This document shows, one piece after another, positions 48,149-56,337 of a DNA stretch of 64,000 bases. The position numbers and the translations under genes were made by a program. The notes under the pieces were generated by a model. It saw only the letters and a list, made by a program, of their open reading frames with translations, ran no database searches and was not told the DNA's origin. The stretch's first letter is position 1, and each line of letters opens with the position of its first letter. The stretch is from Deltaproteobacteria bacterium (GTDB taxonomy: Bacteria; Myxococcota_C; UBA6777), in the NCBI GenBank assembly GCA_002731275.1, contig PCBK01000098.1:92031-156030 (forward strand). The letters run 5' to 3'.

Positions 48149-48799
48149 ATGCAAGAATTCTTGTTGGCGCATGCCGCGCAAGGCTACATCTTGGTGTTTA
48201 CGTTATTGGTGCTTGGTGGGTTAAATGCACCGGTATCAGAGGACCTGGTCGTCATCACAGGTGGTTACATGGCGGCGATGTATGGCGACCATACCTACAC
48301 GATGTACATGTACTTGGCGATCTTTTTGGGGACGTTTGTAGGGGATAGTCTGGTGTTTACCATCGGAAAGTTTTTTGGGCCTCCTCTACTCAAGACAGCT
48401 TTCTTTGCGAAAATACTTCCTCCTGAGAGGCGAGAAGTGTTGGATTCATACTTCAAAAAGTATGGTATGATGACTCTTTTTTTCGGTCGATTTATCCCCT
48501 TTGGTGTACGAAATGGTTTGTTTTTGACGGCTGCGACGAGTAAAGTTCGTTACTTCCATTTTGTACTTGTCGATCTGTGTGCGCTTACGCTCTCAACTGG
48601 ATTGATGTTTTGGCTTGGATACGCTCATGCAGAGCGCTTGGAGTTGGTGATCACGTGGGTGCGACGTAGCTCAGTCGCGATTTTTGTGGTTGCCTTGGTC
48701 GTGGTTGCATTTTTTGTGATACGATGGTATCGCAAACGTCGAGAGAGTGGCGCTGACTCTTCAGCAAAAACAGACGGCGCTGAGGACGATTCGGTATAA
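48149..48799 (+). CDS. DedA-family (SNARE-associated) membrane protein
   Basis: A 216-residue polytopic inner-membrane protein. It has the DedA hallmarks: an N-terminal hydrophobic block with LNAPVSEDLVVITGGY, the GTFVGDSLVFTIGKFFG segment, and the signature FFGRFIPFGVRNGLFLTAA, a close match to the family FGRFxPxxRxxxxxxAG pattern. Two further TM helices and a charged tail follow. DedA relatives are proposed proton-dependent transporters or lipid scramblases acting on undecaprenyl phosphate or phospholipids. ATG at 48149 is preceded by GGATAGG at about 5 nt. It is followed 119 nt later by a sigma-54 activator gene, with no visible functional link. Confidence 0.92.
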   Translation: MQEFLLAHAAQGYILVFTLLVLGGLNAPVSEDLVVITGGYMAAMYGDHTYTMYMYLAIFLGTFVGDSLVFTIGKFFGPPLLKTAFFAKILPPERREVLDSYFKKYGMMTLFFGRFIPFGVRNGLFLTAATSKVRYFHFVLVDLCALTLSTGLMFWLGYAHAERLELVITWVRRSSVAIFVVALVVVAFFVIRWYRKRRESGADSSAKTDGAEDDSV

Positions 48800-48918
48800 G
48801 GCCTGAAGGTCTTCACAAGTTCCAACTCAAAATGGCAAGGAAATACAATCACCTGACCTTGGAAGGCTAGGTGGTATGTCGTCATGGTCAAACGGACAGC
48901 ACGAATGGGAGTGTGTGT

Positions 48919-50298
48919 ATGCAGAATCTTTCCGTCAATATCGAGCAGCTGATACAAGGGGTGACGCAACTTGCGGGTGGTGTTCCTTTTCTTGTGCTAC
49001 GTAATGACGGTAGCTACCTCGGTGTCTCCGATGGGGCACGTGATCTGATCGGTGGTGTCCTTGAGATCGAAGGGCAAAATATCGCGATCGAAGAGCACGG
49101 TGTGTTTCCTGCTGGTCCGTTGACATCACGTGATTGGAAGGGGGAACGCTCTCAATTTACCATGCTCTCTGGTGAGAGGATGGCGTTCTGTATTCACACA
49201 AAAGGTATCCCCGAGGCACAACCCCAACTTTACCTCGTACGTTTCGATCCTGTCCCTATCTCCTACGCATCGTCTGAGGGTTTTTACCTCCGCGCACCTC
49301 ATGAATACCCCGACGCAATTGAGTTTTACGGTTTGTGGACCCGCTCACAAAAGATGAAGGAGTTGTTTGAGATCGTCTCGCGCGCTGCACAGACTGACGT
49401 CACGGTGCTCGTAAGAGGGGAAAGTGGGACGGGGAAGGAGGGGATCGCGCGTGCGATTCACCAACTCAGTAAACGAGAAGATGCGCCTTTTGTCGCCGTC
49501 AACTGTGCGGCCTTGAGTCCGACATTGCTGGAGAGTGAACTCTTTGGTCACGTCAAAGGAGCTTTTACTGGTGCGATTCGTGAACGTGTCGGGCTGTTTG
49601 AGCGCGCCGAAGGTGGGACCATTTTTCTCGATGAGATTGCCGAATTACCCAAAGATCTCCAAGCTAAATTGCTCCGCGTCCTCCAGGAGAGGACATACGT
49701 GCCTGTTGGGGGTTCACATCCAAAGCATGCCAACGTGCGCGTGATCTCAGCCACACACCAAAGTCTTCGTCAGGCCGTGACAGACGGGGCCTTTCGAGAG
49801 GACCTGATGTTTCGCTTGCGCGTCGTCCCGATGTGGATCCCTGCGTTGCGAGAAAGACGCGAGGACATCGAGCTGCTCGCGTCCACATTTTTGTTGCGTT
49901 TGGGGGATTCTGGGCGACACAAATTTAAGCGCATTCACCCAAAGGCCATGCAGTCATTGATGGATTACCAGTGGACCGGTAATGTCAGGGAGTTGCAAAA
50001 CGTGATGGAGTACGTCTCTGTTGTTGGGAGTGGAGATGTCCTCACGATCGACCTTCTTCCTCCTGAATTCCGAGAATCACGTCGGCGTGCCCAGCACATT
50101 TTCCCCCAAGCCACACCTGAGCTGCAGGATGACGCGTTTGCGGAATCAAGTGAACCTTGGCCCACGTCAGAGCGAGAGTTGCTCGTGCGTGCCCTGGCAT
50201 CTGCAAACGGAAAGAAAGGAAAGGCCGCCGAGATACTTGGTATGCACCGGACAACATTGTGGCGGAAAATGAAAGAGTATGGGTTAACAGGGTGGTGA
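48919..50298 (+). CDS. sigma-54-dependent transcriptional activator (AAA+, Fis-type HTH)
   Basis: A 459-residue enhancer-binding protein. ATG at 48919 has GGGAG 7 nt upstream and was preferred over an in-frame ATG at 48871. The N-terminal 130 or so residues form a sensory domain without receiver or FHA motifs. Its [16 protein letters not shown] stretch looks PAS-like, but that is uncertain. The AAA+ domain (about 140-380) is complete: Walker A GESGTGK at 167-173, the sigma-54-contacting GAFTGA loop at 214-219, Walker [11 protein letters not shown] and the arginine finger region FRLRVVP. The C-terminus is a Fis-type helix-turn-helix ([18 protein letters not shown]). It should activate RNA polymerase with sigma-54 at target promoters in response to an unknown signal. 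Confidence 0.95.
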   Translation: MQNLSVNIEQLIQGVTQLAGGVPFLVLRNDGSYLGVSDGARDLIGGVLEIEGQNIAIEEHGVFPAGPLTSRDWKGERSQFTMLSGERMAFCIHTKGIPEAQPQLYLVRFDPVPISYASSEGFYLRAPHEYPDAIEFYGLWTRSQKMKELFEIVSRAAQTDVTVLVRGESGTGKEGIARAIHQLSKREDAPFVAVNCAALSPTLLESELFGHVKGAFTGAIRERVGLFERAEGGTIFLDEIAELPKDLQAKLLRVLQERTYVPVGGSHPKHANVRVISATHQSLRQAVTDGAFREDLMFRLRVVPMWIPALRERREDIELLASTFLLRLGDSGRHKFKRIHPKAMQSLMDYQWTGNVRELQNVMEYVSVVGSGDVLTIDLLPPEFRESRRRAQHIFPQATPELQDDAFAESSEPWPTSERELLVRALASANGKKGKAAEILGMHRTTLWRKMKEYGLTGW

Positions 50299-50470
50299 GC
50301 TTCTCTTTGGGTTGAGTGTACACTTGGGGCATTGGGGACAATCTCTTCTAAGCGACTTGTCATGCGTATTTGTGTGATTGACAAAGATCGGCTTCCTTGG
50401 CACTATGCCGTTTCAATCGTACCATTATCTCAGTTATTTCTACAGTGAGCTGTTGAAGAGGTGTAGAGGC

Positions 50471-53236
50471 ATGTTGTCTGGGCAATTCAAACGATTTTTT
50501 GTTGTAACATTTACTGTTGCGGTTTTATCGTTTATTCAACTTGGTGCTTTTTGGACCGACACACAAGCGACGACCAAAAAGGACGTAAAGCTAACAGTCC
50601 TCTATACCACCGACTTGTACGGTGCGCTTCGAGACTTTCGCTGCAAACGTCCTGGTGTCCCTGGCGGGACCATGAAACCTGCGGACATCGATTTCGCGAA
50701 CCTCTTGTACCAGGTCAACCGTGTGCGAAAAGATGTCGTGCAAAAACAGCAACTCCCTCCACCCTTGTTGTTTAACACCGGTGATAACTTGGCCACAGGA
50801 CTCGCGGCGCGCTTTCTGCTCGAATTTGAAGGACTCGCGGGAGTTGATTTTGTCGCCGATGTGTTCGAACGCTTTGGGTACAACCTGATCGGGATCGGCA
50901 ACCACGAGTTCTCCGTCCCACCCAAAAAACTACATGACTTCTTGATGCAAGCTCGACTCAAGGGGCTAATGTTTTCTGCTGCGAACCTCGAAAAGGCTCC
51001 AAAAGACCACGCGCTCAAAAAGTTTGTCAACCGCGATGGTGCGAAAGAGACCAAGTACTTCATCTTTCAACGGGGTGGGGTCAAAGTTGGGGTGTTCCAC
51101 GTCGTACCCAATGAGTTGCAGAAGAAAGTCGCAAGGACCGCCGTCAAAGGCGTCACGTTTGGGGACCCTTCCTCCGTTGTCGGCGAGCTTGTCCCCAAAC
51201 TGCGTGATGAGCTGAATGTCGACGTCGTCATCGTGCTCTCTCACATTGGAAAGAAGTCACAAGAACTTGCCAACTCCACTGCTGGTATTGACCTGATCAT
51301 CACCAATGACCTTCGCCTCCGATACACCGATCCAAACACCTACAAACCTGCGACCAAGACACAGGCGTTGAGTACATTTGATAAGCAAGGCCGAGGTGTG
51401 CACATCGTCGGTAGCGCAAAGTATGGACGGATGCTGGGACGTGTCGACCTTGTCGTCCGCAAAACGTCAGGTGCCAAGTCCAAGGTGATTTCTTTCCGTG
51501 CGGACTCTATCCCTCTTCATAAAAAGCAGTACGAACCAGAGCTTCGTCGCGAGCTTGTGAAGTGGGAGTCGAGTTATTGTAAGCGCTGGGGTAATCCTAT
51601 CGGTAATGGACGCATCCGTAACAAGAAGGGGATGTCTCGCAAGCAGTTTATGGATTACATCCTCAACCTGATCCGCAAAAAGACGAAGACTGAGATCGCC
51701 TTCATCAACACCGGCGCTGTTCGAAAGGCTCCCTTCCCACTCAAAGGGTACATTACGAAAGACGACCTTTACAGAGCGTTGCCCTTTACCAAAGGAAGCA
51801 CCATCGAGATCGTCCCCCTCAAAGGTTCTGATATTAGCGGTCTGCTCGACAGCTATTGGGATGTTAACAAGCCAAACAGCCGCAAGGCCCTTCACTTTGC
51901 TGGCGTTGAGAACGGTCCCAACGGGACGACTATCAACGGTCGAGCGATTGACGACGCTGGAACCTACTGGGTCACCACAATCTCCTACGTTGCCAAAGAG
52001 TCGAGTGGTTGGATCACGGTCCCCAAGAAAAAGCGTATTCTCCTTAAATATACCGATGGTTCAGCGCCTATGTTGCGCCGGATGATGTTGCACCACTTTG
52101 CGAGAGACCGTTACCGCAAGCTTCACAAAGAGTCGATGCCTCCCAAGCCTAAAGCGCCGATCGACCCTGAGACTGGTGAACCGAAAAAAGGTGTGAAGCT
52201 TCCTCCCCCCAAACCCTTTACAAAGTCAGAAATCCCCTACAACGGGAACTTTGTGAATCTCGCAGATCGCATCGCGGCCAAAGCGGCGATCGAAGCTTCG
52301 ATCGGATTGGCCGCCATCTTTATCGACCCCATCAATATCGGGACATTTTATACCCAAAAAGACACTCTCTCTGGTGGTTTTTACCAAAAATTCCAGATGA
52401 ACTTTTCGATCACTGCGCGCTTTCAAGCTGAGACACGTATGCACTTGTGGAAGAACGAACTGTCTGTCGGCTACGACGTCGACCAGAGTGCACAGTGGAC
52501 CACTGAAAATGGAGGACGTATCGGTCAAAGTGTCTTCCAGGAAAACAACGACCTCGTGACGATCAGATCAGAATATCGCTTTCGGTATTTCGAGACTGTG
52601 TTTCCCGGTCGTCATGAGTGGTACTACACAAGCCCCTTTGTCGAAGCGCTGCTCGAAACGGAGATGACACGGGGCTCTCGTCCTGATATTGATAAAGATG
52701 AAGACTTCTTCAAGTTGGGGCTCGCGACGGAGCGCTTTCGTCACTTTGAGGTGCGCGCAAAAGCCGGATTGAGCTTTAAAATCAACGACTACCTGAGCTT
52801 TCGTGTTGGTGCCGCAGGACGTCGAGAGTTTGCGCTTGAGTACAAAAAACAAAATGAGAACACTGCCCAAGTCGTCCGAACGGAGTTTAACTTTGGTTTC
52901 TCCGCTGACTTCGAGCTACAATCCTGGCAGTTTTTGACACTCGGTAGCACGACCTTTGCCTACGAGGCCAAAGCAGAATACCTCGCAACAGGTATCGTCG
53001 GCGATCCCAATAAGAGCGGTATCATCCACGACTTTACCTGGACCAACAGCATCTCGATGGCGCTCTCAAGCGCGCTGAGTGTTGCACTTGGTCTCAAATT
53101 CTACGTGTACCAAGGTCTGTTCCCGATCAACCCCAACGATGAAAACAGTGCCGTTGGTAGCGGTCCTGTTGCCTTCCGTTTTGAACCAACCATTACACTT
53201 CGTTTCAACGCGCAGACACGTGGTCAAACCTTTTAA
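50471..53236 (+). CDS. 5'-nucleotidase-like protein fused to a probable outer-membrane beta-barrel
   Basis: 921 residues from ATG 50471, which has AGAGGT about 8 nt upstream and leads into a signal peptide; an earlier ATG at 50378 has no such site. Residues of about 40-330 form a calcineurin-like metallophosphoesterase of the secreted 5'-nucleotidase type. Visible are Asp48 in TTDLYGAL, Asp105 in NTGDN, Asn144-His145-Glu146 in GNHE and His258 in LSHIG. The usual DxH His is Tyr50, and the GHxH motif is replaced by TNDLRLRY, so activity may be lost. A 5'-nucleotidase C-terminal domain follows (about 345-520, FINTGAVR, LPFTKGSTI). The last 330 or so residues alternate hydrophobic and polar and end in Phe (RGQTF), as in outer-membrane barrels. 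The enzyme part would then sit on the cell surface or in the periplasm. Confidence 0.85.
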   Translation: MLSGQFKRFFVVTFTVAVLSFIQLGAFWTDTQATTKKDVKLTVLYTTDLYGALRDFRCKRPGVPGGTMKPADIDFANLLYQVNRVRKDVVQKQQLPPPLLFNTGDNLATGLAARFLLEFEGLAGVDFVADVFERFGYNLIGIGNHEFSVPPKKLHDFLMQARLKGLMFSAANLEKAPKDHALKKFVNRDGAKETKYFIFQRGGVKVGVFHVVPNELQKKVARTAVKGVTFGDPSSVVGELVPKLRDELNVDVVIVLSHIGKKSQELANSTAGIDLIITNDLRLRYTDPNTYKPATKTQALSTFDKQGRGVHIVGSAKYGRMLGRVDLVVRKTSGAKSKVISFRADSIPLHKKQYEPELRRELVKWESSYCKRWGNPIGNGRIRNKKGMSRKQFMDYILNLIRKKTKTEIAFINTGAVRKAPFPLKGYITKDDLYRALPFTKGSTIEIVPLKGSDISGLLDSYWDVNKPNSRKALHFAGVENGPNGTTINGRAIDDAGTYWVTTISYVAKESSGWITVPKKKRILLKYTDGSAPMLRRMMLHHFARDRYRKLHKESMPPKPKAPIDPETGEPKKGVKLPPPKPFTKSEIPYNGNFVNLADRIAAKAAIEASIGLAAIFIDPINIGTFYTQKDTLSGGFYQKFQMNFSITARFQAETRMHLWKNELSVGYDVDQSAQWTTENGGRIGQSVFQENNDLVTIRSEYRFRYFETVFPGRHEWYYTSPFVEALLETEMTRGSRPDIDKDEDFFKLGLATERFRHFEVRAKAGLSFKINDYLSFRVGAAGRREFALEYKKQNENTAQVVRTEFNFGFSADFELQSWQFLTLGSTTFAYEAKAEYLATGIVGDPNKSGIIHDFTWTNSISMALSSALSVALGLKFYVYQGLFPINPNDENSAVGSGPVAFRFEPTITLRFNAQTRGQTF

Positions 53237-53292
53237 GGTCCGAGAAAGCAGACGTCTTTGATATTTGGGGGAAGCAGGGAGAGGGGAGAGTC

Positions 53293-54330
53293 TTAACGTT
53301 GGCGGTAATCGACACCGCTGATGAAGAAGAAATCGCACATCTCACGCAAACGAGAATAGACACGTTCACCTACACGGTCGGCGAGTGTATCACGCATCAG
53401 GAGTTCTTCTCCCTCTGTGCTACCACGCCCTCGGTACCGCTCTCGCAGAGTTGTTTCGAGTTCTTGTGTGTAGTTGGTTGTGATCAGCGTTGTGCGCTTG
53501 GTGTTGTATCGGCAGGAGATCAAAGTATCGATAATGCCGGACTCCCACTTGGAGTTTCGGCCTTTACCCAGATCGTCGATTAAAAGAACATCGACATTGA
53601 TCAGTCCTCTCAAGATCTCCATCTCAGAGAGACCATTTGTGTAAGAGCTACGCAGCTCCGCGAGCAAGACTCCAAAGTCCTGGAAGCGGCAAGGGATACC
53701 ACGCTCAAGCAATACATGGCGCAAAAAGCCAACCATCAAGTGGGTTTTTCCAACACCTGGAGGTCCCATTAAGACGACACCTTTGTCTCCGGGCTTAAAC
53801 GCTCGGTGGGTCGCTGGGTTCCTGTAGAGTTGGTAGAGGTGGGCACGAGCTTGTGCTTGTGTTTTGTGGTTTGGTGCGAAGGCGTCGAGTGTTTTATCTG
53901 CAAAGCGTGAGGGGATCTTTGCGTTTCGGTAAAGCTCCATCTTTCGTTCGAGGGTTTGACAACCACAGACTTTCCAGGCGCGGTTTCCACTCGGGAGCTT
54001 CACTTCAAATCCACCTTCCCCATCACAAACGGGGCAGATCTCTTCCTGACAATCGCAGTGTCGCACTCCTGCGAACTCATTGGTGGGGTAAGTGATGTAG
54101 CCTTTCCACTCACAGATATGGCAATTTCCGTAGAGCAACTCACTTTCGCGCTCTTCAGGGGTTGGTTTGCGTGACAACGCGAGCGGCGAATTGGCCGGGT
54201 GCCCTCCCGATGTGTGTTCATGGGTGGGAGGCGGTGGACTCTCTCGTCGTTGCTGTATGCGGTGTGAAGGATGATGTTGATGTGGGCGATTCATCTTTTG
54301 AATGTTGCCTTGCCCTTTATGATTTGGCAT
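53293..54330 (-). CDS. DnaC/IstB-type AAA+ ATPase with N-terminal zinc-binding motifs
   Basis: 345 residues from ATG 54330, which has AGGAGAG 6 nt upstream; the longer frame to 54381 lacks such a site. After a low-complexity His/Pro-rich start come two Cys pairs with DnaJ-like spacing: CHIC...CDC and CPVCDGEGG...CGC (about 70-125). These probably bind one or two zinc ions. The C-terminal ATPase domain has Walker A GPPGVGKTH, Walker B VLLIDDLG, a sensor-1 LITTNY and an arginine-rich end, and resembles DnaC/DnaI helicase loaders and IstB. No transposase lies nearby, so replication or primosome loading is more likely than transposition. It converges on the nucleotidase-barrel gene with a 56-nt gap. 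Confidence 0.88.
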   Translation of the reverse strand: MPNHKGQGNIQKMNRPHQHHPSHRIQQRRESPPPPTHEHTSGGHPANSPLALSRKPTPEERESELLYGNCHICEWKGYITYPTNEFAGVRHCDCQEEICPVCDGEGGFEVKLPSGNRAWKVCGCQTLERKMELYRNAKIPSRFADKTLDAFAPNHKTQAQARAHLYQLYRNPATHRAFKPGDKGVVLMGPPGVGKTHLMVGFLRHVLLERGIPCRFQDFGVLLAELRSSYTNGLSEMEILRGLINVDVLLIDDLGKGRNSKWESGIIDTLISCRYNTKRTTLITTNYTQELETTLRERYRGRGSTEGEELLMRDTLADRVGERVYSRLREMCDFFFISGVDYRQR

Positions 54331-54643
54331 GCTTTTCTCTCCTATCCCACCCACTTTTTCACACCGAGATAGGTTTGTCAAAGAGCCTGGTGCTCATTGT
54401 CCCGTAACCTTTTAACCCAAAAGGCTCTTTTCTTGATGGTATGTATTTCGCACCAAATTCCGTATGACTCTTGTGTGGCAGTCGAATCCTTCGTTTTCTT
54501 CGAGTTCTCTGAATAAACACGCGATGTGTTTGTATCTTTTCAAGTTATAAGGGAAAAATTCTTGTGGAGAGAAGGATGATTTGCACAGAGAGGGGAGTGT
54601 GGATACAAGCAGGACTGGAAAAATTTATGCCAAAAGAGAGCTC
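54331..54643. other. intergenic region upstream of the DnaC-like gene
   Basis: About 313 nt with no gene. On the minus strand it holds two mutually exclusive inverted repeats near 54380-54430 (listed separately). A TTGACA hexamer also lies on the minus strand at 54376-54381 without a clear -10 element. Otherwise it is unremarkable. Confidence 0.5.
54380..54430 (-). promoter_or_regulatory. overlapping alternative inverted repeats in the leader of the DnaC-like gene
   Basis: AAAGAGCCT at 54380-54388 is the exact reverse complement of AGGCTCTTT at 54422-54430. Inside it, CCTTTT at 54408-54413 pairs with AAAAGG at 54419-54424 and shares bases with the outer arm, so both cannot form at once. This lies about 50-100 nt before the start codon. 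Attenuator-like control is possible but unproven. Confidence 0.35.
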
Positions 54644-56152
54644 CTAGAAGGCACGTTTGGCTGCTTGTTGGGCTGAGAAGAAGAGTCCACCGAAGATCAA
54701 CAAGCCAAGAAACCCACCGAGCATGATGAACATGGCGCCTTGTTTTGAAGGGGGTTTGGGGGTTTGTCCAACGAGGAGGATCATGGTGTCCATAGGAAAT
54801 TGGACCCGCATGGGGCCGTATGTCTTGTTGATATCTCTGTTGTTGTCTGGCAAGACGATCTCAAGGGGGCCGCCTGGACGACGTTGTGCTTTTTCCAGTG
54901 TCCCTGTGTATGTCCGCTTTTTGGGGTTCTCATTTTTCCCTCTTCGCACGTCCTCTTTGTAGATGACTTTGGTCTTCATGCTCGAAGAGTCCGAGGGATC
55001 TGTTTGGACTTTTTTGATCTCTTGGATGATGTCACTTTTTCCTTGAGGCGCGAACACAAGGAGACTTTTGCCTTTCAATGCGCCAAACAGCATGTAGTAT
55101 TCGATCTTGCCGTCTTTCTTGTTTTGGATGGGGACGGGGATGAATGTATCCCTGTTGGGCTTCATCGAGATTGTCGCGTATGTCTGGTCTTTGATCTGTG
55201 TGGCAGAGATCTGTGATGCATCGAGGGATCTGGCGATCGGTGTCTTAGGCGGACCGGCGAGGAAACCCATCGCACCGTACAGTGACGCGACAACAGAGAG
55301 ACCTGCGAGGATCCCGTACACGATCATCATGGGTGTACTTCCGCCACCACTGGAGACTGGAAGGTCATCGTCATAGTCCTCTTGCTCCCAACTTTCGAGT
55401 TGTCTTGGGGCTGGAGGCGTGCTTTGTTTGGGTGCAGGTGCTTTGGGGGCTGCGACTTTTTTGGGGGCTGCGGGCTTCTTTGGTGCTGCGGGCTTCTTTG
55501 GTGCTGCAGGTTTCTTGGGTGCTGCGGCGGTTTTTTTGATGGGAGTGACGCGGATTTCAACATCATCCTGCGTCAGCATCTCGTAGATTTCGGCAGGGGG
55601 CATGTGGGAGGTCGCGATGACAATTTGTCCGGTGGACCCTGGGTATTTCTTTTGGAATCCGGCACCTTTGATGTACTTTTGGTAGCCCGCGATACGTTCA
55701 CGAATCTCTTTGAAGAGCAAGGGGTTGGACTCCCAGTCCTCTTGCTGATTGATGAACAGCTCGACAACGCCGTCTTCTGGGCCCTGGATTTTGTCTATCT
55801 TGAGAGGTTTTTTCTTTGGGGCAGGAGCTGGCTTCGGGGCAGGGGCTGGTTTGGGAGCGGCTTTTTTGGTGGGAGCAACGCGGATCTCGACATCATCTTG
55901 TGTGAGCATCTCGTAGATTTCGGCAGGAGGCATGTGGGAGGTCGCGATGACAATTTGCCCGGTGCAATTGGGGTATTTCTTCTGAAATCCGGCGCCTTGG
56001 GTATATTTCTTGTAGCGTGCGATGCGTTCACGAATCTCTTTGAAGAGCAAGGGGTTGGACTCCCAGTCCTCTTGTTGATTGATGAATAGCTCGACAACGC
56101 CGTCTTCTGGGCCCTGGATTTTGTCTATCTTGAGAGGTTTTTTTTGGCTCAT
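54644..56152 (-). CDS. membrane protein with exactly duplicated 89-residue N-terminal domain
   Basis: 502 residues; ATG 56152 has GGAG 5 nt upstream. Residues 4-92 and 114-202 are the same domain repeated with a 110-residue period and only a handful of substitutions (for example R46G, K48Q and N62G in the second copy). Each copy contains PEDGVVELFI and TSHMPPAEIYEML. Pro/Ala/Lys linkers follow, including four or so PKKPAA repeats. Then comes an acidic stretch, a TM segment at about 278-303, a beta-rich extracytoplasmic region of about 160 residues, and a second TM segment near the C-terminus (about 470-495). The duplicated domains would be cytoplasmic. The domain was not recognised. The gene lies 185 nt downstream of another membrane protein gene on the same strand. 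Confidence 0.82.
   Translation of the reverse strand: MSQKKPLKIDKIQGPEDGVVELFINQQEDWESNPLLFKEIRERIARYKKYTQGAGFQKKYPNCTGQIVIATSHMPPAEIYEMLTQDDVEIRVAPTKKAAPKPAPAPKPAPAPKKKPLKIDKIQGPEDGVVELFINQQEDWESNPLLFKEIRERIAGYQKYIKGAGFQKKYPGSTGQIVIATSHMPPAEIYEMLTQDDVEIRVTPIKKTAAAPKKPAAPKKPAAPKKPAAPKKVAAPKAPAPKQSTPPAPRQLESWEQEDYDDDLPVSSGGGSTPMMIVYGILAGLSVVASLYGAMGFLAGPPKTPIARSLDASQISATQIKDQTYATISMKPNRDTFIPVPIQNKKDGKIEYYMLFGALKGKSLLVFAPQGKSDIIQEIKKVQTDPSDSSSMKTKVIYKEDVRRGKNENPKKRTYTGTLEKAQRRPGGPLEIVLPDNNRDINKTYGPMRVQFPMDTMILLVGQTPKPPSKQGAMFIMLGGFLGLLIFGGLFFSAQQAAKRAF
55547..55813 (-). repeat. second copy of intragenic 267-bp duplication
   Basis: Encodes residues 114-202 of the 502-residue membrane protein. 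It matches 55877-56143 at the DNA level over its whole length, with scattered mostly silent differences. The conserved GC order and the long identical stretch around the DWESNPLLFKEIRERIA codons indicate fairly recent duplication or gene conversion. Confidence 0.9.
55877..56143 (-). repeat. first copy of intragenic 267-bp duplication
   Basis: Encodes residues 4-92 of the 502-residue membrane protein and is offset by exactly 330 bp from the second copy at 55547-55813. Confidence 0.9.
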
Positions 56153-56337
56153 GGGGACTCCATTTTGCGAGCGTACAGGTGATCAGCTCGTGGCACCAAC
56201 ATCTTCATACATGGCAAGCGTAGGCGCACGTTGTGTCAGAAGTCGCCAACATGGGAGAGAGTGACTTTCTCAGCCCTTGCGGTGCTTCTTTGGAAATTGA
56301 TGTATCTGGAGGATTTACGCGAATTGGAGGGGGAGTG

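Noticed and set aside
53293..54330. IstB transposition helper of an IS21-type element
   Set aside because: No IstA-like transposase or terminal inverted repeats lie nearby, and the zinc-binding N-terminus is not typical of IstB.
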